Origin: Zanthoxylum bungeanum
Taxonomy: Eukaryota > Streptophyta > Magnoliopsida > Sapindales > Rutaceae
Direction of reading: 5' to 3'
DNA: 64,000 nucleotides
Assembly: GCA_019454045.1 (NCBI GenBank)
Contig: SKCR01025340.1
Span: 248,001 to 312,000 of the forward strand
Within the stretch, counting starts at the first letter, position 1, and every line of letters starts with the position of its first letter. A model generated the notes under the pieces. It was not told the DNA's origin, made no database searches, and worked only from the letters and a program-made list of their open reading frames with translations. Made by a program: the position numbers and the translations under genes. Of the stretch, positions 1 through 11,447 are shown in pieces.

Positions 1-363
1 GTTTTCGAACTTTTAGGAAGGTTTTTTGAATTTTAGCTGGAAATAGAGTATAATGATATAAATATGTTATATTTGATTTGTTATGAGTAATAAAACTGAA
101 ATCGTTGAAAACAGACTTTATTTGGGTATTTCAGGAAGATCCTAAAGTTTGTTATAGTTGAGTCAAGAATTCTAAAAAACACCAATTCTAATCATTTCTG
201 CCATTTGTCTTGACATATTTGACTAAAATCATGAGTGATTGCTAGACGAGGTAAGTATTCATTGTGATGGATACTTGAATTTGGGTAAATTTTTTGCATG
301 TTTTGTGTTATAGTGGGTTAGAGTCTTACTTAGAAAATTCATATATAAGTTTAGTTGTATCAA
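1..363. other. Unassigned AT-rich flank
   Basis: No reading frame, primer site or repeat end that I can identify. It is the left flank of the copia element that follows; the sequence continues logically at 8630 on the other side of that insertion. Confidence 0.4.
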
Positions 364-368
364 CCACC
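364..368. repeat. Target-site duplication CCACC, left copy
   Basis: CCACC lies directly before the TGTTGG start of the copia element and is repeated at 8625-8629 directly after its CCAACA end. A perfect 5-bp duplication at these distances shows that both ends come from one insertion event. Confidence 0.9.
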
Positions 369-2392
369 TGTTGGACAGTTATAACCCATAACGTCACTAT
401 TTGTACAGATCATGGTGTTGTTGTACAAATTAACTATGTGACAAAGGAAATTACTCTTTTATCATTTGTGATTAGATCACCAAGATGTATAAATGATGAA
501 AGGTCCATATGATTAGTTCCTGGATTGAGATGATGTGAGACAATATCAATCCACGAAGGTTTAATCATTAAATATCCGTAGTATTATCGAGACTGGACAT
601 CGATAATGCGGAATAGACTAGTATTACACTTGTGCGCGTTATGAGGACATAACGACATAGTTCTTATATATTTGGGTATTGGATACTCATACAAGTGTAG
701 TATGAGGTTAAGTTTTACCGATGGTACGGAAAACAGCTTCGCTCTGGATAGACCCATCGGAATTCCATTGGTAGTATTACTATGTGTCTATGGAAGTCCG
801 AATCAGGGTAGGTGTATTTGGTCTTAACTTGAGACTTGCACCGCTAATACTTGCGACAATCAATGTACTTTGGTTTTGGTCGTCCAGGGCTTTAACAGGT
901 TTTGTGTACGCTTCTTCTGGGTATATTGAGAATCGTAGTGTATTGGGTGTGATGTCGAGATGAAAGTATCACTCCAGTAATAGTGGAGATGATGATCACG
1001 TAGTATACGAACTCTTCTCTTATATATGCTGCAACTATCGGGATATTATGACTAGGTCATGTTTATCCGATTATAGAGACTAGTTACCAGAGATCCGATA
1101 TATGCTTCGTACGGGGCAGACACATTTCCAACCCCAGGCCTTGCACGTGACATCCGATACAAGATCGAAATATGCGATACTACGTATAGTACGCCTGATA
1201 TAGATCACATATTCCTGTAAGGATATTTCTGGCGAATTGGGTAGGCATGGCGCTTTGCTAGAAGCCAACCTTGTCTTGTAAATCGGTAACAACGTAGTAC
1301 TAGTTACTTACGTGTTCGGATAGTCCGACGACCAGATTTACTGCCAACATATCCAGGGATCTCATGGGTCGCTTCCCGAAGATTCACCGATGACGTATGA
1401 CTCGCACTTTATTAATCTGGGATTAATTAAAAGAGAAAAAAATTAATCTGAGATTAATTGCGGAAATATTTTATCTGGGATAAAATATTAATTAAAAGAG
1501 AGAGAACGATTAATTTGGAATTAATCAATAAAATAATATATTCGATATATTATACGAAATTGGATTTCGATGCGGAATTAAATTTAGAATTTGATTCGGG
1601 CGAACAAGTTAATTTAGAATTAATTCGTTAGCGACGTGAATAGTAATTTTTCTAGGCAAAATTATTTAATTAAATTAGATTTAATTTCATCGCAACGGAA
1701 AATTCGTTAATTTGGAATTAGCGAACCCGAGCCCGAGAGTGTTTGCGAGCGCACTCACATTTTGAATTCAAGTGCGGCCCGCAAGTCACATCAAGTGTCA
1801 AATCACTAGTCGCATCAAGCGTCAAATCACTTGTCACTTTGAGTGATGTGATGTGACAACTTGTCACTTGATTGATTGATGGAGGTGGTTGGCATTAAAG
1901 CCTTGACTTTTTTGAAAAGCAAAAATTGGTAAATGAATTTGGAAATTCATTAAGTGTATCAGATACACAATTTTCACAAACCAACACAACCTTCTCTCTT
2001 CTCTTTCTTCTTCTCCCTCTCACGCCCAAGGGGTTGCTGTTCTTCTCCTTTTTCTGCTCAAAATCCCGAGAATGAAGAAGAAGTGCAAGGGTGATTTTTG
2101 TGGCAAAAATCACCAAGTGCTAGCACACATTCGGGGTCTTGCGAAGGTGATAGGGAAACCACGCACGTGAGCATGGAATCAACCAAATCTTGGAGCTTGA
2201 GAGATCCTTCCATGGCCGAATTTGAGGAGGGCAAAAACTGCCACTGCCGTGAGCACCAAGGGGCTTAAAACATTTTTGTTGTTCCTCGCATCGCCTCAAC
2301 CGATCATTGTGAGTGTTCCGCAACTTCTTTGATGTATTCGCACTTATGTTTCATTGCTTTAATCGATCCCGGGACCGTAGATTTTCCCAACA
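369..2392 (+). repeat. 5' LTR of copia element
   Basis: Starts TGTTGGACAG and ends TTTCCCAACA, followed at once by the primer site. It matches 6593-8624 almost throughout. It contains a series of AT-rich hairpins (1411-1725). Its distal part, around 2100-2330, resembles the distal parts of the LTRs ending at 32479 and 63781 and, inverted, those at 39906 and 52488. Confidence 0.92.
1411..1725 (+). repeat. Array of short hairpins with YTRGR five-base loops
   Basis: About ten consecutive inverted repeats, each with its own stem but nearly the same loop: ATTAAT-CTGGG-ATTAAT, TATTTTAT-CTGGG-ATAAAATA, GATTAAT-TTGGA-ATTAATC, CGAAA-TTGGA-TTTCG, then TTAGA-loop pairs and a TTGGA pair TCGTTAAT/ATTAGCGA. 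A CTAGG-loop pair TAATTTTG/CAAAATTA is clear in the 3' LTR copy; the 5' LTR copy has TAATTTTT at that place. Equivalent arrays occur in every copia LTR of this window, including copies whose stems differ but remain paired. Function unknown; I infer selection on structure, or a repeat-generating copying mechanism. Confidence 0.75.
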
Positions 2393-2393
2393 A

Positions 2394-2405
2394 TGGTATC
2401 AGAGC
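2394..2405 (+). other. Primer binding site, tRNA-iMet type
   Basis: TGGTATCAGAGC, one base after the 5' LTR. This is the standard plant copia site, complementary to the 3' end of initiator methionine tRNA, where minus-strand cDNA synthesis starts. Confidence 0.95.
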
Positions 2406-4545
2406 GAAGTTGAGCATGAAACTTGAATTTAGGGTTAAAATTAGGTAAATTGATTTTGAGCATGATTTGATAAAATTACTTGATTGAGTATGCTTAAATG
2501 ATGTTTAATTGAAGTTTAATTGGATCAATTTCATGAAAATTGGATTGGATCATTTTTCCCCAATTTTTGAGGCTTGGCCGAGAATGATGAACCCTAATTG
2601 TCATGGTGTTTTTTTGATTTTTGATTCATTAGATGAGTTGAAATCAATTGGGTAATGTTGATTTGAGAATTAATTGGATTGAATTTGAAATTGGACAAAA
2701 TACCAAAATTACCGTGAGCTTATGCATGTATATTGGGTTTGATTTTTGATTCAATTGTGTTGGACACTAATTGATGATAATGAGCATAATTAATTGTGTA
2801 AATTGATGTTTTAGAATTGTTAATTTAGGTGATTAATTATGGCATTACACTTTAAGTAATTAAATTGTGAAATTGGAATTTTGGGATTTAATTATGTTGG
2901 GCTTAAATTGGATTTGGGCTTGAAAATTTGTTATTGGGCTTAATGGACTTGGTTGTACCAAGATGGGTTTAGGCTAAATTGGTTGGATCCAATTGGGCCC
3001 AAAACCATTTCCATAAAGTCCAATTATGACTTAATGGACCTTTAATATTTTAATTGGGCCTAAATTGGTTTCTAGGCATATAAGGGTGATTCCTTTAAAT
3101 GGGCTTTAGTCTTTGGGTTTGACCCAAGTTGACCAAAATTCCATGCCTTATGAAATTAATTAAAAGCCTATTGGACTTTAAATTAAATTAACATTGGATG
3201 TTAATCGGGCTTTGAGACCCGTAACGATTAGATTTGGAATCTAAGTCGTAAAGGTTTGTTAATAAAGTGTAATATTTAATTTGGAATTAAATAAATGAAT
3301 TAGTATTAAATACATATTAAATTGGATTTAATGTTGTAGTTTAATTTAATTCAAGAATTCATACTTTGAGTACTTATTCGTAAAAACGAGTTAGACTCGC
3401 GCAAAATCAAATCGTTGTTTGAACATTGGATGGTCATTAATTATCAGATTAATTAATTGGAATAGATTGATTGATAACATGCTTGTGTGAATACATGGTT
3501 GCGATACATGAATAATGTATATCAGATGGATATTAGATGGGTGGGTTAATTTTGGAAATTGTTGTAATAAATTTAGAATTTATTAATTGGACCTGCGTGT
3601 CCAGCCTATTACCTCCTTACTCTTTGTATTTCTCTTCTCACGTATTCCCCTCAATGTAAATGAGGTTTCTTTAGAAATGTTATGTAATCGGGTAGAAGTA
3701 ATACTTGTGCTAGCGGGAGAGAGGAAAGATAGAGATTTGATCTAGGATCATTGTGTAAAGTATCCATCCGCATATCATTATTATATTTATTTATATGCGC
3801 CTTATTATGTGCTTAGAATGCATGTTTAAGGGTGTATGATGATGAGACTTTAACAAATATAATAAATTGGTTGCCAATTGCACTCGAAAAACCCTAACAA
3901 AATATTAAGCGTTTTTCCTTCCATTGAGTGATTCTTACTCAAGATCCTAGACTGGCATTGGTTTGTTGGCCAAAGTCAAGGCCTTTGTCCGTCGAGGATG
4001 TGTTTGAATCACGAAGGCTTTGTTCCATATTGGTGTCTTGTCCAAGTTGTGATTTGTTGGCCAAAGTCAAGATCACTTCTTGTCCATCGACATTGATTAC
4101 GAAGCTTTCCAAGGTCAATGGGTTCCGCTTAACTGGGATCACTAAGTGTTTTTGTGCCAAAGCCAAGGCTTAGTTGATTCAGAGGAAAAAGGTTAGGCAA
4201 TTTATTGGATATATTGGCATATATAAGATATATGTTTCGGACTTGGATGTCCACCTACTAGATCTAGGAATTGTATGGGATCCAATTGATCTTAGAGATC
4301 TACCTAGTTAATTATCATACAATTTGTTGGCCAAAGTCAAGATTGTGTGTTATTTAACGGGATACTAGCCCACTAGGAAACAAGGTTTCCCGAGTACTCA
4401 ACATAGGGTTAGAGGCTCGCCGAAAAATAGTGGGAGGCAAGTATTAAATTTGCAATATTCGTTTAGTTACTTGCCATACATGCTCATATCAAATTTTTCG
4501 TCAAATAAAGTAATATATTAGTTGGACTAATATTTAATGTTGAAG
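2406..4545 (+). other. Long untranslated leader of copia element
   Basis: About 2.1 kb between the primer site and the first recognisable coding remnant. It holds more short hairpins with TTGGA or TTAGA loops (for example at about 3190-3340 and 3565-3585) and three copies of an 18-base motif, TTGTTGGCCAAAGTCAAG, at about 3963, 4054 and 4324. The leader is shared with the elements at 45609-47880 and 57961-60273 (inverted there), so it is a family feature and not host DNA. An 80-codon frame at 3928-4173 is similar in two copies but has no ATG start. Confidence 0.7.
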
Positions 4546-4547
4546 CA

Positions 4548-6575
4548 ATAAGTTTCTCAAATACTTGAAAGAGTATAGTATTCTTTCAATGAGGACTCCT
4601 CCCGGAACACGTCAATTTGACGGTGTGTCTGAACAGAGAAACAGAATTTTGTTAGACATGATAAGGTTAATCATGAGTCGCTCTGAGCTACCATTTCCTT
4701 CAACAGATACGCATTAAACAGTGCAAGAACTTATTTAGAATAAGGTTCCATGAAAATCAGTTTGACAGACTTCATATTAGATATGAACATGAAAGAACTG
4801 GGTTTTCACATTCCTGAAGATTTGGGAATGCTGGGCATATATTGGATGATACCAAACTAAAACCCAAATCGGATAAGTGCCTAATAATGGTTATCCTAGG
4901 GAAACCGAAGTATAGTACTTATGCAACTCAAAAGAGAACAATGTAATTGTTGCTCGCCATGCGGTTTTCCTAAGAGGAATACCGATATGCAGTGGAATAG
5001 TAATACTCGATAAAAATCGGAGTAATACTATTCCAGGCACCGATTCCTAATGGAACACAAATTGTTCATCAAGGATGAAACTATATCAATAATCTTTGAA
5101 TACACAAGAACCGCGTAAGTCGGAGAGAGTCAGAAAACAACCTGGAAGGTATGGGTTTCGGATCTCACCTAATAAAGATATCAATCTTATTGAGGAATAC
5201 GAACTGACTACGTATGAGGAAGTGATAGAAGGTATCGACTCCCTATTATGGCAAAGTGCCATAAAGTCTGAAATGGATTCCATGTAAATCAACTAAGTTT
5301 GGATACTAGTTGATGTACCGAAAGGCATTGTGCCTATTGGTACTATATAAGTCTTCAAGGAAGACATACATGGAAGGCAACATACCAACGTACTAAGCTA
5401 GGCTTGTAGCGAAAAGGTATCGTTATCAATATTGTGTCGATTACGACGAAACCTTTTACCTATTGCCACAGTAAATCCATTTGGATAATGCTTGCTGACG
5501 CTGCATGTTTCATTTATGAAATATGGCAGCTGAATGCCAAAACCGCTTTCCTTTACGGAAACATTTTGGAGGATGTTTACAACATCCTGGCGGTTGTTTC
5601 GTACCAAAACAAGCAAACAAGGTTTGCAAGTTAATTTGATCCATGGATGGATTAAAGCAAGCATTGAGTTCTTGGAATTATCGTTTTGATGTAATCATAA
5701 TGGTGTATGATTTAATTCAAAACGAAAATGATTCTTGTGTATATAAGGAGGTTAGTGGGAGCGCACTGACAATGAATGTCCTATATAATGATAATATATC
5801 ATTTCTTGGAAATGATATTCCCATGATACAATCGGTGAAAGCTTGGATTTCGAGAAAATTCTCCGTAGAATTCTTGGGAGAAACAACCTTTATTCTAGGA
5901 ATAAAGATCTACTGGGATAGATTTAAAAGTTGTTTACACTCTCTGGGAAATCGTACATTGAAATCTATGTACGCGACCTGGTATCTCATACGCTTTGAGC
6001 ATATGGAGTCACAATCGGGCCAATCCAAGTGATGGTCATTGGATTGATGTTAAGAACATCCGTTAGTATCCTAGAGGAACTAAGGATGCTGTCTTATACT
6101 ATGGAGAAAGAGAACTTGAAGTGACCGGGATCACTGCTGCAAGTTTCCAAACCGATAAATAACCGACTATAAATCATAACAACGATACTATAAAGTTTGA
6201 ATAACGGAACAGTGAGCTGGAAATCTTCCGAGCAAGATACTGTTGCCGAATAAACAACAATAGTGGATTATTGCTGCAGCTGAGGCAGCAATAGAAGCCT
6301 TCTAGATTAATAATAAATCTAATTAGATTAGATATAATTCTATTAGCGGCTGAGCTAGGCTACAACGCAGGCTAAAGAATTAATGGTCTCATCAAAGATC
6401 CAGATATATACTTCGACTATTCATCTGATTCATTCGGATCATACATCGTGGCGATGTGATGATTGAATAAATCGCATTAGATGATAATCATGCAAATCCG
6501 CTGACGAAAGTCCTTTCTCAGCAATTTGAGCGAACCGTACATAGTTCAGGTGTAGGACACTTGAGTGACTGGCTA
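4548..6575 (+). pseudogene. Copia pol remnant: integrase end, reverse transcriptase, RNase H
   Basis: Begins inside the integrase core (FLKYLKEYSIL-like, then a TPPGT motif), directly joined to leader sequence, so gag to mid-integrase is deleted. Reverse transcriptase follows from about 5096: ERVRKQPGRYGF, then an AKTAFLYGN segment where the family has a conserved Asp that is Asn here, and LYNDN where the family has the YVDD catalytic box. Both catalytic positions are therefore lost. RNase H remnants run to about 6570, ending in an FERTVHSSG-like segment just before the polypurine tract. Many stops and frame changes; no product expected. Confidence 0.88.
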
Positions 6576-6581
6576 TAGGCC

Positions 6582-6592
6582 AAGTGGGAGAT
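6582..6592 (+). other. Polypurine tract
   Basis: AAGTGGGAGAT directly before the 3' LTR start at 6593. The same GGCCAAGTGGGAGAT string, inverted, follows the 3' LTRs ending at 41869 and 54515. It primes plus-strand DNA synthesis. Confidence 0.9.
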
Positions 6593-8624
6593 TGTTGGAC
6601 AGTTATGACCCATAGCGTCACTATTTGGACAAATCATGGTGTTGTTGTACAAATTAACTACGTGACAAAGGAAATTGCTCTTTTATCATTTGTGATTAGA
6701 TCACCAAGATGTATAAATGATGAAATGTCCATATGATTAGTTCCAGGATTGAGATGATATGAGACAGTATCAATCCACGAAGGTTTAATCATTAAATATC
6801 CGTAGTCGTAGTATTATCGAGACTGGACATCGATAATGCGGAATAGACTAGTATTACACTTGTGTGCGTTGTGAGGACATAACGACATAGTTCTTATATA
6901 TTGGGTATTGGATACTCATGCAAGTGTAGTAGGAGGTTGTGTTTTACCGATGGTACGGAAAACAGCTTCGCTCTGGATAGACCCCACCGAATTCCATTGG
7001 TAGTATTACTATGTGTCTATGGAATTCCGAATCAGGGTAGGTGTATTTGGTCTTAACCTGAGACTTACACCGCTAATACTTGCGATAATCAATGTACTTT
7101 GGTTTTGGTCGTCCAGGGCTTTAACAGGTTCTGTGTACGCCTCTTCTGGGTATATTGAGAATCGTAGTGTATTGGGTGTGATGTCGAGATGAAATATCAC
7201 TCCAGTAATAGTGGAGATGATGATCATGTAGGATACATAACTCGTTCTCTTATATGCTGCAGCTATCGGGATATTATGACTAGGTCATGTTTATCCGATT
7301 ATAGAGACTAGTTACCAGAGATCCGATATGTGCATCGTACGGGGCAGACACATTTCCAGCGCCAGGCCTTGCACGTGACATCCGATACAGGATCGAAATA
7401 CGCGATACTACGTATACTACGCCTGATATAGATCACATATTCTTGAAGGATATTTCTGGAGAATTGGGTAGGCATGGCGCTTTGTTAGAAGCCAACCTTG
7501 TCTTGTAAATCGATAAAAATGTAGTACTAGGTACTTACGTGTTCGGATAGTCCGACGACCGGATTTACTGCCAACATATCTGGGGATCTCATGGGTCGCT
7601 TCCCGAAGATTCGCCGATGACGTATGACTCGCACTTTATTAATCTGGGATTAATTAAAAGAGAGAGAAAAAAATTAATCTGAGATTAATTGCGGAAATAT
7701 TTTATCTGGGATAAAATATTAATTAAAAGAGAGAGAACGATTAATTTGGAATTAATCGATAAAATAATATATTCGATATATTATACGAAATTGGATTTCG
7801 ATGTGGAATTAAATTTAGAATTTGATTCCGGCGAACGAGTTAATTTAGAATTAATTCGTTAGCGACGTGAATAGTAATTTTGCTAGGCAAAATTATTTAA
7901 TTAAATTAGATTTAATTTCATCACAACGGAAAATTCATTAATTTGGAATTAACGAACTCGAGCCCGAGAGTGTTTGCGAGCGCACTCGCATTTCGAATTC
8001 AAGTGCGGCCCGCAAGTCACATCAAGTGTCAAATCACTAGTCGCATCAAACGTCAAATCACTTGTCACTTTGAGTAATGTGATGTGACAGCTTGTCACTT
8101 GATTGATTGATGGAGGTGGTTGGCATTAAAGCCTTGACTTTTTTGAAAAGCAAAAATTGGTAAATGAATTTGGAAATTCATTAAGTGTATTAGATACACA
8201 ATTTTCACCAACCAACACAACCTTATATCTTCTCTTTCTACCTCTCCCTCTCACGCCCAAAGGGCTGCTGTTCTTCTCCTTTTTATGCCCAAAATATCGA
8301 GAATGAAGAAGAAGTGCAATGGTGATTTTTGTGGCAAAAATCACCAAGTGCTAGCACACATTCGGGGTCTTGCGAAGATGATTGGGAAACCGCACACGTG
8401 AGCATGGAATCAACCAAAGCTTGGAGCTTGAGAGATCGTTCCATGGCCGAATTTGAGGAGGGCAAAAATTGCCACTGCCGTGAGCACCAATAGGCTTAAA
8501 AAGTTTTTGTTGTTCCTCGCATCGCCTCAACCGATCATTGTGAGTATTCCAAAACTTCTTTGATGTATTCACACTTATGTTTCATCGCTTTAATCGATCC
8601 TCGGGACCGTAGATTTCCCCAACA
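6593..8624 (+). repeat. 3' LTR of copia element
   Basis: TGTTGGACAG...CCCCAACA, about 2,032 bp, with the same internal order as the 5' LTR including the hairpin array at about 7638-7956. It is followed by the CCACC duplication at 8625-8629. Confidence 0.92.
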
Positions 8625-8629
8625 CCACC
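8625..8629. repeat. Target-site duplication CCACC, right copy
   Basis: Matches 364-368; marks the right end of the copia insertion. Confidence 0.9.
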
Positions 8630-8700
8630 ACAGCTTGTGTTGGTTAAAGCCCTGGGTGGTTTGGTTCAACCTCTCATAATCTTATGTTATGAATATAAAA

Positions 8701-8704
<4 letters not shown>

Positions 8705-8749
<45 letters not shown>

Positions 8750-8756
8750 GCTAGAA
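8705..8756. repeat. (AT)n microsatellite
   Basis: About 26 uninterrupted AT units in otherwise unassigned sequence. Likely length-polymorphic. Confidence 0.95.
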
Positions 8757-11089
8757 ATATGTCATTGATATGTATGTGATATGGTGATAATGTATTTTGA
8801 TGTACGTCACTTGACAATGCTTAATGAATATGAAATATTATGTGTGATGTGCCCTCCGTGTGGGCTTCTTGTCAAACGATGATGGATAAATATGTGTTTT
8901 GTGATTTACCTGACATGTGAATGGATGCCCTTGATTGTGTGTCTTTTGAAATAAGTGATATGTATGTGATTTTTGAAAAGTTTTACCTAAATAAATAAAA
9001 TATTTTGACTCCACTTTTGTTATGAAATGATTTCACTACATTATACATTCTCTGTTTTATGGGGCTTTACCTATCTAACTACGACCGTTCTGTTACCCTC
9101 TGTCGACATGGTCCTGTTTTGGACAATTTTTAGTCAGTGCATGTGATTCAGACATCGGAGATCTGTTACAATTTTTTTGATACTTGGGTTTTGAAATTTG
9201 TAGTTTAATCATAGAAGATCAATTTTATGGTATCTGTTGCATACTTCTGTTTTCCAATTCTTATGATACTATTGCTTTTATATCTTGATCCTTTGATTTA
9301 TGACTTTAAAAAGGTTCTGACAAAAGGATTTGGATATCTCGCTTTGACTATATATGATGATGATACGTTTTCACCTTGGCGTTTGATTCATATTTTTTAG
9401 TTTTAAAATCATTCATATGTTTCCACAGAGGTGCTTGATGATATGAATATATCACAGAGTCTGATGATAGTTTTAGTTTTTTTTAAAAAAAAATCTCTAT
9501 GGCACTTGCTCTACTATCCTGACCATTAGAAAATGATTGTCGACGTGGTCATGTTTGGACATTGCCCGGTCTTTACGCTCGACTTGGGTATTGGACATCT
9601 GAATAGTTTAATTATTCTGGTTTTGGGAAATTTTCTGATCTCATAAAGATTTTTTGGTATCAATTGGATTTTAAAAATATTTACTGTGTGTTTTAATTTC
9701 AGATAATGTATGAGATGACTATATATAATTTGTAATGTGAATTTCGTACGCGATGTAGAATGTGACATGTTTGTAAAGGGTCTGTGATATATTTTCGCTT
9801 CTGGTAATGAGTGTCATTATTTATATTTTTTGTTTATACTGTGTGGATGAGATTTACTTTGCAATATTTGACATAAGTGTATATACCCAAATTTGCTCAT
9901 GATAATTATGGTGTGTAGTTAAGAAGGTTTTTGAGTTTGGATATGTATATCTGTAAGTGCTGGTATTGAAAGCATTTTTCAGAAATGTTTGATGGTCATG
10001 TGAAGGATCTAAGAATTAATAGAAGTTATGTTTTCCGAATTCGTAAAGGTATATAGATGTATATGATATTTGGTTACGTAAGATTAATATGTAAAATATT
10101 TGAAGATCGATATAAGTTAAGTTTTTTAAACTTTTATAAGTAAATATATTTTGGACTTGTAAATCAAAGATTCGTAGGGTTTTCCGTATAAATGTTAACA
10201 ATGGAATTATGAGTTATAAAATATTATAAAACTTTCAGAGTGATAATAAAATTTTCGGATACCCTATAGCTGCAGTCACCTACATTTAAATTTTTTGCTC
10301 TGATTCCACTAATGTAAAAGATTATAAAAATTTTCGATTGACTGTAGCTACAAGGTCATTCTTAAACAGTTGGACTCATTTCTTCGAGACGAATAACTTT
10401 CATGTTGAAAAACTATTGGACTCTTTTTTTTAGATGAGTAACTTTCGTGTTGAACACTTTTCGAAATTTACACCACAAGAGCCTCAGAAATATAAATTAC
10501 CAAATTAGTATAGTATCAGGTACCTATATGAGAGAAATGAATGAGTTTCTTTTCCAAGGCCAGTAAGGTGATCTTTGCAAAAGCTGAAGCCATGTGTAAT
10601 AACCTCGATCAAATAAAGGAAGCCAAAGACTACCTGGGATAACAGTGGAAACAATCTGAACACCTCCCCCAGCTGGTAGAATGAAGAACAATGTCGATGT
10701 AACAACCAATTAAGAAAAATCTTGTGTAGGTCTAGGTGTGGTGATGAGGAAACATGAGAGAAAAGTGGCTCTAGCTGCAACTTAGTGGATTAACATCTTT
10801 GGAAATATAAAAAGTGCAGAAACATAAGCAATGTTGTTCGATATTCGGTGTGCTAAGTTAACAAGGTTTTTAGATTTCATTATAGAATCTAATCCTAAAA
10901 ATGTTGTTGTCTTACTTCCGGGGAAAATTAACACCTACAAAAAGATTAGCTAGATTATTTCAGATATTAGAACAAAATTTCTAGAAATAATTTATGCGAT
11001 TATATGTTAATCGCTTACCAGATCACCAAACCGACTGACCGAGATAATCGATTAATAAGATTATTTGCGATATCGGATCAGCCCACTGC
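8757..11089. other. Unassigned interval
   Basis: AT-rich, with no convincing gene. A phrase near 9100-9130 (GTCGACATGGTC, TTTTGGACA) recurs in altered form near 9540-9565, so there may be an old duplicated repeat. A minus-strand frame at 10524-10709 (about 60 codons, hydrophobic) has no family match that I know. The last bases, 11080-11093, form one arm of an inverted repeat whose other arm is at 34795-34807. Confidence 0.4.
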
Positions 11090-11094
11090 TACAA
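11090..11094. repeat. Target-site duplication TACAA, left copy
   Basis: TACAA precedes TGTAACATCCC at 11095 and is repeated at 34778-34782 after GGGGTGTTACA. This links the two outer ends of the chromovirus-like element across 23.7 kb of nested insertions. Confidence 0.8.
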
Positions 11095-11447
11095 TGTAAC
11101 ATCCCCTCTCGGAGATACTACCAGTAAGGAATAGGCTGACCTATCCCCCTTAGCCTCTGAATTTCTGACTGTGATCATCATTACTAATCGTATCTCAACA
11201 CAAACTCATACATGGGACCATTGCCCAACTCAACAAAATAATAAACATTTTAATACTCTTAACTGTGTTTTCAACAATACTTATATTTTACAACTTTGAT
11301 CACGGACACTTTTGGCACATTACAGTGACTTATACAATACTAATATACAACATGCAACTTTATATTTGACATTCTGAACCCCAGCACTCGACCAGGTGGA
11401 CTCAACACCCTAGTGATTGTAATCAGTATCCATCCTCTCGAGCTCGT
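11095..11447 (-). repeat. Chromovirus 3' LTR, distal part
   Basis: Begins TGTAACATCCC and ends in CTCGAGCTCGT where the Athila-like element is inserted. The uninterrupted version of this junction (CTCGAGCTCGTCCTCCG) is visible in the second LTR copy at about 38965-38985. That establishes the pre-insertion sequence. Confidence 0.8.

Larger units (their letters stand above)
369..8624 (+). mobile_element. Ty1/copia LTR retrotransposon, internally deleted
   Basis: Two LTRs of about 2.03 kb, a tRNA-iMet primer site (TGGTATCAGAGC), a polypurine tract and a perfect CCACC target duplication define the element. Domain order is integrase, reverse transcriptase, RNase H, as in Ty1/copia. The internal region is only 4.2 kb, against about 5.8-6.0 kb in the related elements at 41870-47893 and 54516-60287. 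Gag, protease and the first part of integrase are missing, with the break near 4546. All coding parts carry stops and frameshifts, so it is non-autonomous. The two LTRs differ by scattered substitutions, which suggests a moderately old insertion. Confidence 0.92.

Noticed and set aside
10505..10780. Overlapping minus-strand frames of 61-91 codons, possibly a gene exon
   Set aside because: Hydrophobic and low in recognisable motifs; no splice sites or family match that I could defend.
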